Source: Apoda limacodes
Taxonomy: Eukaryota; Arthropoda; Insecta; Lepidoptera; Limacodidae
Assembly: GCA_946406115.1 (NCBI GenBank)
Contig: OX291551.1
Span: 558,001-622,000, forward strand
Reading direction: 5' to 3'
DNA length: 64,000 nucleotides
Shown piece by piece: positions 55,851 through 64,000 of the stretch. The notes under the pieces were generated by a model that ran no database searches, had not been told where the DNA came from, and worked only from the letters and a program-made list of their open reading frames with translations. Numbering within the stretch: the first letter of the stretch is position 1; every line of letters starts with the position of its first letter. Both the position numbers and the translations under genes were made by a program.

Positions 55851-56710
55851 ATGTCAATGTCACGTTCACCCCTTTCAAGCCGATCTGGATCACAAACAGA
55901 CCTTCCATCCATGTTTCTATGAGTAGAAAACGTAAGGAACTCGAAATGGATACGACAGTTGCTGAAACACTCCTTCAGATAAAAAATGAATTCACATCAC
56001 GATTAAGGAATTTACAAGAGGAACAGAACGCAAAACTAAGTAAAATTGGTGAATAACTTAAAACATGAACTCCAGTGCCTCAGGCTGTGCATGGAGGAGA
56101 TGAAGTCATCGCTAGAACTCACGGACAAGGAAGTAAGGTACCATAAAATTCGCGATGTTGGAAAATGACAAAACTAAGCTTGCGCAGTGTGAAAACTGTA
56201 TAAGTGAAATTCAACTCTCTGTTAGAAGACTCAAACAAAGACCGTGAACAGTGGGCTCGTCGTTCAAATATTGAGTTTTTAGAGATACATGAAAAGAAAT
56301 GGAAATTTATTCACCTAGCGTCGCCAGCCTGTGCAAATATGAGTTAGATGTGCAAAAAGAAATTGACTTTGTGACCAGAGTAGCGTCAAAGAACCCTTAA
56401 CCCGGTCAACCTAAAACTATCATTTAGAAACTACAGTCCCGATACAAAAAAAGATGACTTTTTAGTAGGAATTCCAAAGAGGACCATCACCACAAGTGAA
56501 TTGGGATTTAACGGCGAGTCTCGAAGAATATTTGCAAACGAACACTTAACTATCAAAAGTAAATCGTTATTACGTAAGGCTAAAGAGTTTTGCAAAGAGA
56601 AATGTTATGCATATGTGTGGGTAAAAAATTGTAAGATCCTCATTAGACGTACAGATACGTCGCTTACGATTGCTATTATAACTGAAAATGATTTAAACAA
56701 GATCAGATAG
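55851..56710 (+). pseudogene. LINE C ORF1 (RNA-binding gag-like protein)
   Basis: The start is ATG 55851, giving MSMSRSPLSSRSGSQTDLPS, a serine-rich beginning typical of these ORF1 proteins. One frameshift later comes SRKRKELEMDTTVAETLLQI and KNEFTSRLRNLQEEQNAKLS (coiled coil, to 56056). Frameshifted middle pieces follow (RRSNIEFLEI-like, KEIDFVTRVASKNP near 56360-56398). The C-terminal RNA-binding part is intact at 56501-56710: GFNGESRRIFANEHLTIKSK, KAKEFCKEKCYAYVWVKNCK, ILIRRTDTSL and stop. No zinc knuckles are seen. Confidence 0.75.
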
Positions 56711-56822
56711 GAAAAGTTATATCTAATTATCTCTCTTCTTTATTTTAACATGTTTGTTCCATAAAAAAACTTTGTCGCTGTGTACTCCCACCATTTTTTT
56801 TATGTAACTAACCATTTGCTTA

Positions 56823-58187
56823 ACCATTTATTTAACTAATCAAAACTGCAGATGGCATAACAGTAACCTCCAAACCAGAGATCTCAGCAGAAGTCGAATT
56901 GTTTTAAAGACAACTCTACACGTCACATGCGGCTAGGCCCACATCCCCCAAGAGCCAAACTGACGCGCCACTTCACCGAGGATATCCCGGAAGTTGACCA
57001 AAGTGAGATTAGGGCGGCTCTGGAACAGCTTAGAAACAACAAAGCTCCAGGCGATGACGGCATTGCGACTGAGCTTCTTAAAGTATGCGGCACTCCAGTC
57101 CTTAAAGAGTTAGCAAAGCTTTTTAAAGTTGTCATCCATAACGGAACTACACCGGAGGCGTGGCGCGGAAACGTGGTGGTATTATTCTTTAAAAAGGGAG
57201 ATAAAACTCTACTTAAGAACTACCGACCGATATCCCTTCTAAGCCACGTATATAAGCTGTTCTCTAGAGTCGTCACGAATCGTCTCGCTGGACAACTTGA
57301 CGAGTTTTAACCACCAGAACAGGCTGGGTTACGGAAAGGCTTCAGTACCGTAAATCACATTCATACGGTACGGCAGATTATACAAAAACTCAAGAGTATA
57401 ATCAGCCGCTGTGTATGGCGTTTGTGGATTACGAAAAAGCCTTTGACCTTTCTCTGCAGCGACATCCGTCCAGTTCCAGGACCATAGGACAAGTGCCATC
57501 CTGCTGCGTAGAGGTGTAAGACAGGGGGACGTTATAACCCCGAAACTGTTCACCAATGCGCTAGAAGATGTCTTCAAAACCTTGGATTGGGCTGTGAATA
57601 CATCGCACACCTAAGGTTTGCCGATGACATCGTTATTATGGTAGAGTCATTGGAAGAACTGAGTGAAATGTTGCACTCCCTAGATGAATCCTCTCGACGA
57701 ATGGGCCTTGGAATGAATTTGGATAAGAAAAAAGTCATGTGCAACCAACACGTCGTGCCAATGCCAGTATATATCGCGGGTACCTTACTTAAAGTTGTCC
57801 AGGATTACAGCAGGGCTGATCCACAATTTCAAGGACGCACGGTGCGTAATGGAGCGAGCTATGCTCGGATTGTCTGTAAGGGATGGAATCTGAAAAGAGG
57901 ACATCCGGAAGAGAACCAAAGTTACCGACATAGCTCGCAGAATTAGCAAGTTGAAGTGGCAGTGGGCTGGCCACGTCTGTCGGAGGTCCGGTGGCCGATG
58001 GAGCAGATGTGTCCTAGAGTGGAGACCGCGTACGGGAAGTCGAAGCGTGGGACGCCCTCCAGCCCGGTTGACCTTGGGGTACCTTAAAAAGGTGGCTGGA
58101 TGCGTAAGGCAGAGGACCGGAAGAAATGGCGCGCCATAGAGGAGGCTTATGTCCAGCATTGGACTAATATCAGCTGATATGAATGAG
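56823..58187 (+). mobile_element. RTE-clade LINE, 11-bp target duplication
   Basis: CCATTTGCTTA flanks the insert exactly (56812-56822 and 58188-58198). The insert is 5' truncated, begins within the region before the reverse transcriptase and ends with GATATGAATGA, an RTE-like short TGA-rich end instead of poly(A). It splits the spacer between ORF1 and ORF2 of LINE C. Confidence 0.85.
56850..58175 (+). pseudogene. RTE reverse transcriptase, decayed
   Basis: Reads TADGITVTSKPEISAEVELF, then 56927-57310 DIPEVDQSEIRAALEQLRNN, KAPGDDGIATELLKVCGTPV and KKGDKTLLKNYRPISLLSHV (fingers), a stop, then CMAFVDYEKAFDL (palm). A deletion follows, then RRGVRQGDVITPKLFTNALE and CEYIAHLRFADDIVIMVESL with the FADD box intact (57587 on). 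The C-terminal part has LKWQWAGHVCRRSGGRWSRC, VLEWRPRTGSRSVGRPPARL and EEAYVQHWTNIS. At least four frame breaks. Confidence 0.85.
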
Positions 58188-58539
58188 CCATTTGCTTAGC
58201 TCGGTTTTAATATTTAAATTCCAACGCCACTCTTGTATTTGTGAGTTATGCAAACACATAAGATCGAAGATAATCTATTTTCACTATATATTTACCTGCA
58301 ATAACATCCTTCTGCTAAAAAATAAAAGTGAACCTACATCGTAACATTTTTTCTGTACTTAATATTATGTTTCAAGTTACTACTATCAGCTTATCAGTGT
58401 CATCGTTACGCTTAGAAGTTAGTTTAAACTACCTACACAAGTTATATATTTTTAATTAAAAAGTATACCTCGATTCTAACTGCTCATTGATAAAATGGTC
58501 AAACACAATTACGAGTGTTTATGCTTTAAATTTATGCTC

Positions 58540-59740
58540 TATTATTGATTATTACTCTTCACCTCTTTAAATATAAATTATCAAAACGTCCGAGGTTTGC
58601 GTAGCAAAACACATAGTTTTTTATCTAATATATGTTGTTGTGATTATTGTATAATTTGCTTAACTGAAACTTGGCTTTTACCTGACATAGCTAATAATGA
58701 ACTGTTTGATGATAAATACCGTATATAGATGTGACCGAGACTACGTGCGCACAGAACAGCCTCTCGGCAGCGCGAGCGGCGTGCTTATTGCCGTGCGACG
58801 CGCGCCCACACCTCTCACCTGTCCCCGCGGCTGTCTCGCTGCCCGGTACAGAAATCATAGCCGCTTCTATTGTACTCTCAAATAACAAACTTCTTAGAGT
58901 ATATTGGGCATATTTTGTTCAGAATAATTACCAAAATGAACGTCTAACAAGGTTCTTTAATTTTATATGTGAACTTCAACAGAATAATCCCAATGATATA
59001 TACTTAATTACGGGCGATTTAAATATCACCCATGCCGAATGGCTATCTGATACTGAAAAGGGGACAAACTTATACCCAAAAAACCCTCCAAAAAAAGCAT
59101 AGTATTTGAGTTAGAATTTTTTTTTAACTGTAGTGGTTTTTCTCAATTTAATTCTGTGAAAAATCGAAATGGTAAAATATTAGATCTAATAATTAGTAAT
59201 AAAAAATGCGAAGTGGAAATTTGTTTAACCCAATGGGGACACAGAAGATTTTCATCACCCGAGCGTAAAAGTTCGAATAGACTTAAGCATAGCAAAATCA
59301 AGTTAGTATATTTGTTCTACAAGGCTGATTATGACAGTTTAAAACAGAATTTAAAAAATATTAACTGGCCATTGGAACTTGAGGGGTTTGATAACGTCGA
59401 TGATATGTTAAACCATTTTTAATATAAAATAAACTCCCTTATTCACCAATATGTACCTCAAAAAATGACTAGATTATCGTATAGGTACCCACCGTGGTAA
59501 CCATCAAAAGAAAAAGAATAATTCCATTAAAATGGAAAATATACGAGAAAAAAAATGTGATTATAATACCTTCTCTCTCTTACGTGACCATCTGAAAAAA
59601 ATCGAAAAGGAATGTTATAATAAATTTATCTCTCACGCTGAAAAGTCGGTGCAATCAGACTGTAAACATATATTTTCATTTAAAAAATCAAAAAAAAAAA
59701 ACGGAAAGACGTACCTCAATACGTATTTTTAGAAACAATC
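58540..59740 (+). pseudogene. LINE C ORF2, endonuclease and linker
   Basis: Apurinic-like endonuclease motifs: INYQNVRGLRSKTHSFLSNI, IICLTETWLLPD (catalytic glutamate), a stop at about 58727, then YRCDRDYV, GVLIAVRRAP, IIAASIVLSNNK, FNFICELQQNNPNDIYLITG then DLN (the GDLN motif). GKILDLIISNK with 59156-59422 and ADYDSLKQNLKNINWP follow, then 59532-59732 DHLKKIEKECYNKFISHAEK as the linker. The ISDH-type motif near 59230 is degraded (QWGHRR). Four or more frame breaks. Confidence 0.8.
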
Positions 59741-59759
59741 AAGCTACGGACGGCCTTAA

Positions 59760-60541
59760 CACAGCTCATCTTTTTAGTGAATATTTTAGATCCGTTTTTG
59801 AACCAGAAGACAACTGTGCATATGTACACTCTAAACCCTGTAACAACGTTGGTATGCTCAATATCGGCTCCATAACAGTTAAAGGTAGTTTTAAAGCTCC
59901 TTGAGTCGCTAAACATTTGTTTATATAGTACTATCAGCTATGGAAATGGGATTTGATACCATATACAGGGACTATTCCAAAGCATTTGACAAAGTCCCAC
60001 ACAACCTACTAATACAAAAACTAGAAAGTCTAGTTATTCACGGAGATCTACTGCGTTGGATATCTTCTTATCTAAGAAATAGCAGTCAAGCTGTGACAGT
60101 ACAAGCTTTTACCTCTTCTTTTGTCCCTCTAACATCCGGCGTACCCCAAGGGTCTCATCTTGGACCTCTTTTATTTAATTTATTTGTTAATGACGTCGTT
60201 GATATCATTAAAACTTCAAATTTACTGCTCTATGCCGATGACAAAAAAAATTCAAAATTATAACTGGCAAAGAAGATTGTGATGCCTTACAAGAAGACCT
60301 AAATATTTTTTTTAAATACTGTATAGACTCCTGCCTTTTGCTTAATGTAACTAAATGTAAACTTATAACATATAGCAGGAAAATAAATACAATATCATAT
60401 AAATATAAACTTAATAACCAAACTATATTTACAGTGAATGCAATAAGAGAACTAGATCATAAATTACTTTTTGACGAACATATTCATTAAACTATAGCTA
60501 AGGCTTATGATATGCTAGGGTTTATAACGAGATCTACTTCA
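59760..60541 (+). pseudogene. LINE C ORF2, reverse transcriptase palm and start of thumb
   Basis: 59940-60263 gives IYRDYSKAFDKVPHNLLIQK, SSQAVTVQAFTSSFVPLTSG, VPQGSHLGPLLFNLFVNDV and LLLYADDKKN, so the YADD box is intact. The fingers domain upstream is largely missing (deletion near 59900-59940). Afterwards, in a shifted frame, EDCDALQEDLNIFF and AYDMLGFITRSTS run up to the LINE A insertion at 60542. Confidence 0.83.
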
Positions 60542-62247
60542 AAGGCAAAGTCAAAGTCATAGTCAAAATGGTTAATTCAATTAAGGATTTTACAATCACT
60601 TTTGAATCGTCAAAGTGATAAAATATTATTTTTTGAACCCTCCCACCTTCCCGCCGGTTCACAATGTTGTTGATTTCTACCGAGAAGAATCCGGCAAGAA
60701 AATCGATAGTTACTCTTTTAAAAACACTATCAATAATACAAATAAACTAAAATACAATTAATGTTTTAAATAAAAAAATTTTAGTCGTACATTTTTATGT
60801 TATTTCCATTTTAATTTGGTTTACCTATGCATCCTGTAATTGAGCATCATCAGTCCCAAGGATTTTTATCATTTACATAGTCTGAAATATTGTAGTATGC
60901 CTTTTTACAAAGTACCTGCTTGATAAAAGATTTAAATTTACTTATTGATAGATTTTGAATTTTATTGTTTGTTGTAAAAGTGTATACATTGCCCCATAAA
61001 AGAGTGACCTATTTTGTGTAGACGTGTATCATGCACCAACAGCTTATTTTTACTTCTAGTATTTACTTTGTGAACGTCACTTTTCTTGCGGAAACTATTG
61101 ATATTTTTATGTACATATAAAATATTTTCATATATGTACTGCGACACTAAGGTTAAAATTTTTACTTCCCTAAACCTATCCCTCAGAGATATCCTAGATC
61201 CTAATTTATAAATAGCACGAATTGCCCTTTTTTGTAACAAAAATATTTTATTTACATCAGCAACGCTACCCCACAATAGGATACCATATGTCATTAAACT
61301 ATGGAAATAGCTAAAATATACTATTTTTGCAGTGTCGACATCGGTCAATTGTCTTATTTTCTTGATCGCATACACAGTAGAGCTAAGTTTTTTGGCAAGG
61401 TTATAAATATGAGGACCCCATTGAAGTTTGGAGTCCAGCGTTATGCCAAGAAAGACTGTTGAATTAACAAGTTCTAATTGCTCGCCACTAATGTAAATTT
61501 AACACATTTGGTTTTTTTTTCATTAAGTAAAAAATTATTAGCGTTAAACCAATTTATAATTTTAGAAAGGGCATTATTTAATTCATTATGATATGTCTGT
61601 CGTCTCTTAACTTTAAAAAGCAAAGAGGTGTCATCAGCAAATAAGACAATGTCATGGTTTTTTACATTATATGGGAGATCATTAATGTAAATAAGAAATA
61701 GAAAAGGAACTAAAATTGAGCCCTGAGGGACTCCCATAGTGACTGCTGATCCCAGAGATCTTTCACCGTTGACACCTATTTTCTGTTCTCTCCTACTCAT
61801 ATAGGATGTCAAAAGGTCGAGAGCTTTGCCTCTAATACCATAGTGATGTAGCTTCCTGATGAGATTTTCATGTTGAACACAGTCAAATGCCTTAGATAAA
61901 TCACAAAACACTCCAAGGGCGTCATGCGAATTCTCATAGGCGTTGTATATATTTTTTAATAGTGCCACTCCTGCATCGGTTGTGGAACGGCCTTTCATAA
62001 AGCCAAACTGTTTACTACTAAGTAGCTCAAAAATAGCTTAACATTTGACAAAGTATGATTTTTTCAAAAACTTTACTGAGTATGGGTAGTATTGAAATAG
62101 GCCGAATATTATTAGGATCTGTTGAACTACCTGATTTAAAAACAGGTATAACTTTGCTAAGTTTCATCTCATCAGGAAACACACCACTATCAACACAACT
62201 ATTAAAAATAATGGCTAAGGGTTGTGCTATAACATGAATAATTGAAT
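60542..62247 (-). mobile_element. LINE A copy inserted in LINE C
   Basis: TTCA is present on both sides (60538-60541 and 62248-62251), possibly extending to six bases with one mismatch. The minus-strand element ends with an AAAGTC-repeat tail (60541-60562) and is 5' truncated within the reverse transcriptase fingers at ~62247. The LINE C protein text runs across the insert (FITRSTS then FKQPKTFYILYVSYVRSILE), showing it is a later insertion. Confidence 0.88.
60962..62247 (-). pseudogene. LINE A reverse transcriptase, best copy in the window
   Basis: Minus strand: 62237-62000 gives fingers in pieces (SVELPDLK complement region), then the 174-codon ORF 61998-61474 with MKGRSTTDAGVALLKNIYNA, FCDLSKAFDCVQHENLIRKL, SAVTMGVPQGSILVPFLFLI, IVLFADDTSLLFKVKRR and ANNFLLNEKKTKCVKFT. 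Its FADD box is intact. A small deletion near 61480 joins to the 137-codon ORF 61375-60962: AIKKIRQLTDVDTAKIVYFS, LLWGSVADVNKIFLLQKRAI, KLGSRISLRDRFREVKILTL and DTRLHKIGHSFMGQCIHFYN. Two long ORFs suggest a rather young copy. Confidence 0.87.
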
Positions 62248-62977
62248 TTCATTTTTAAACAGCCCAAAACCTTTTATATCTTATATGTGTCTTATGTGAG
62301 GAGTATTTTAGAATATGCATCTTCTGTATGGAATCCCCAGTATGCCGTGTATATGTCACCGTTAAATTGTAAATAACGTTAGGTTATAATCTATCTAGTA
62401 AGATTGTATACTATGGAACAAAAAACTATAATATGTATTTTTTAGATTATATGAAACTTGATTCAATTACAAGAGAAACTGAACCTAACCAACCCAAAAA
62501 GATTTATACAGTGCGATTTCTACCTCATTTTGTTCCATAGTATACAATCTCACTAGATAGATTATAACCTAACGTTATTTACAATTTTACGGTGACATAT
62601 ATAGATCAACTTGAACGTATTTAAACTAAATTTCTTAGATATGTCAAATTCAAAACTAATTATAATATTAAAAAAACCTTAACCAAATCGAAAATCTAAG
62701 AGATCGCCGTAGGGATAGGGACTTCTTCTTTTTATTTAAATTCTAAAAGGTATTATTAATTCACCACACCTTTTAGGTAATATCTATTTCCGATGCCGTA
62801 ATGTAGCTACTCGATCAAGAAATTCCTTTCATGTACCTCTCTCACGTACTAACTATGCCAAAAACTCATTCTTACGTCGTAGTGTCACTCATATAATACT
62901 GTGAACTCTAATATCGATCCATTCAATCCTAGTGCAGTACAGTTAAAGCACTTACTTGAAAAGAAAAAATCAATTTA
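62248..62977 (+). pseudogene. LINE C ORF2 C-terminus, split by a MITE
   Basis: Continues from 60541: FKQPKTFYILYVSYVRSILE, YASSVWNPQYAVY up to 62353, MITE, then IDQLERI, FLRYVKFKTNYNI with 62630-62670, frameshifts, FHVPLSRTNYAKNSF-like text near 62830-62870 and NSNIDPFNPSAVQLKHLLEK before the stop at 62977. This is the thumb and C-terminal tail of a Jockey/CR1-group ORF2. Confidence 0.78.
62354..62597. mobile_element. MITE with ~70-bp inverted repeats, 244 bp
   Basis: The ends TGTCACCGTTAAATTGTAAA (left) and TGTCACCGTAAAATTGTAAA (complement of right) continue as near-perfect inverted repeats for ~70 bp with two mismatches. TATA lies on both sides (62350-62353 and 62598-62601). Removing the MITE and one TATA restores the LINE C frame (AVY then IDQLERI), which fixes the duplication at four bases. 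The interior is ~100 bp with no ORF. Confidence 0.9.
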
Positions 62978-64000
62978 AATTAAAATAAAACACATTTATA
63001 ATTTACTGGAATATGTTACCGATATCTAAAAATCATATATTGTTCTTTAATGAAACTTAACAATACATCAAAAATCAATTAACAATAATTAAAATACACA
63101 ATACGATATAGTATGTTGCAATAATTTGATAATTGTAGACTATCAGAAAATACCATAAGAATAAATAATAATACGCTTTCAATAACATAGTGCAAAGAAA
63201 AGTATTCCGATACTCTTATTTATATAAAAATATGTATATTTATCTATAGGTGTAGGCGTATGTATGAATGTATGTGTGTGTGTGTGTGTGTGTGTATTAT
63301 GTATGTGTATATGTGTGTTATGTATGTGTATATATGTATATATGCACATATACGTTGGTGTGTATTTGTATTATGATATAATGTGTTTTGCTGCGTATCC
63401 CCTCGTGTAGCTTTGATTTCTTTTCGAATTTTTATTTTAAATATAGGTACTACGTTTGCCTTTGAGCTGTTAGGCCACTTATCGTAATCCGATTTTATAA
63501 ATGTCTGATCTGAAACATGTACTGCTTACAAACTTGTTATTTTGCTAGGTTGCTAAAACGAGACTGCTAAAAATTAAATTGACTAAACTAAACTTAATTC
63601 AGTCTATAGGTTACTGTTTGGAATTACATTAGTATCAAACCCATATTTTAAAAATAAAGTTTTTCATATTTTATGTTTCGTTGTTAACTACTCCTTAAAT
63701 TTAAATAGCTTAATTAATAGGAAATCGATATACAGAATTCTAATACATTAACTATCAGGTAATACCTACTTTGTTATTTATATATATGTAATTTAACAAA
63801 TCAGATTATAACTCTTTTTAAATTTTATGTAATCAGTTTTTAAATTGTGTTTGTTTGTCAAGAACCAATAGATAATTGATGTATAATATTAACCTGTGGA
63901 AACTAGTAGTATATTGTATTTAAAAATTTGATATTAACATATGCTTGTAAGTATTATACAGTTTGTTTCCAATTGGTATGTACAACACTGTTCTTGACAC
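62978..64000. other. AT-rich sequence, possibly LINE C 3' UTR
   Basis: No ORF or terminus recognised. It includes the TG-rich microsatellite at 63273-63295 and looser TATG/TGTA runs to about 63350. Confidence 0.4.
63273..63295. repeat. (TG)n microsatellite
   Basis: About 11 TG dinucleotides followed by degenerate TATGTGTATA repeats. Confidence 0.9.

Larger units (their letters stand above)
55691..62977 (+). mobile_element. Near full-length two-ORF LINE (family C) with three nested insertions
   Basis: Promoter at 55690, ORF1 at 55851-56710 and ORF2 from about 58540 to 62977, all on plus. It is interrupted by an RTE LINE (56823-58187, CCATTTGCTTA duplicated), a LINE A copy (60542-62247, TTCA duplicated) and a MITE (62354-62597, TATA duplicated). 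Without the insertions it is about 3.9 kb to the ORF2 stop, a normal size for Jockey/CR1-group LINEs. The 3' terminus beyond 62977 is not clear. Confidence 0.82.

Noticed and set aside
55832..56056. Stand-alone coiled-coil gene
   Set aside because: It is the frameshifted start of LINE C ORF1; the true start at 55851 lies in another frame and the RNA-binding end follows downstream.

Overview
The window looks like intergenic, repeat-dense DNA from an insect, most likely a moth or butterfly (Lepidoptera). The reasons are AT-rich DNA with short GC-rich islands, a Helitron with the TC...CTAG ends and 5' sequence type common in Lepidoptera, several Jockey/R1-type LINE families, BEL/Pao and gypsy fossils, hAT and pogo remnants, and long minisatellites. 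No host protein-coding gene, rRNA or true tRNA gene could be supported. Almost every protein-like stretch is a decayed transposon ORF broken by stops, frameshifts or nested insertions.

Layout. 1-2027: pogo/Tigger element, minus strand. 2.7-3.8 kb: GC-rich island. 4.1-5.75 kb: 33-unit, 50-bp minisatellite. 6.0-7.3 kb: DNA element with 36-bp terminal inverted repeats and a 3-bp target duplication. 8-9.5 kb: LINE family A (Jockey-like), minus. 12.1-12.4 kb: LINE tail. 14.0-15.0 kb: LINE family B tail plus 34-bp repeats. 16.2-18.1 kb: BEL/Pao integrase remnant fused to LINE B. 18.35 kb: tRNA-derived SINE. 19.3-20.2 kb: complete non-autonomous Helitron. 21.5-22.3 kb: LINE 3' end. 22.5-23.1 kb: decayed retroelement-associated domain. 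25.6-26.7 kb: 38-bp repeats and a LINE A tail carrying nine in-frame 21-bp repeats. 27.5-30.2 kb: BEL/Pao element with both LTRs and a nested hAT with 8-bp target duplication. 31.6-33.3 kb: LINE A, plus. 33.6-36.5 kb: longer BEL/Pao pol fossil. 37.5-40 kb: highly diverged satellite-like array hit by an RTE LINE with a 15-bp target duplication. 40-41.6 kb: gypsy fossil. 41.6-43 kb: LINE B, minus. 43.4-45 kb: three diverged copies of a ~0.54-kb repeat. 50.3-52.1 kb: LINE D, minus, interrupted by LINE A. 52.5-52.85 kb: MITE. 54.3-55.7 kb: LINE A, minus. 55.7 kb to at least 63 kb: a near full-length two-ORF LINE (family C) interrupted by an RTE LINE, a LINE A copy and a long-inverted-repeat MITE.

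The nesting gives relative ages. LINE C is older than its three insertions, the BEL at 27.5 kb is older than its hAT, and the ~140-bp array is older than the RTE tail inside it. The two LTRs of that BEL differ at about nine substitutions plus an 18-bp indel, so it is fairly young compared with the other fossils.

No new multi-gene system was found. The least explained items are the 50-bp array, whose units carry a near-ideal 5' splice site on the minus strand; the three-copy repeat at 43.4-45 kb with a shared ORF and a CRE palindrome; the diverged array at 37.5-40 kb; and the RPDG/WDATC domain at 22.5-23.1 kb. All calls come from reading the sequence by eye and from memory of the families; nothing was searched.
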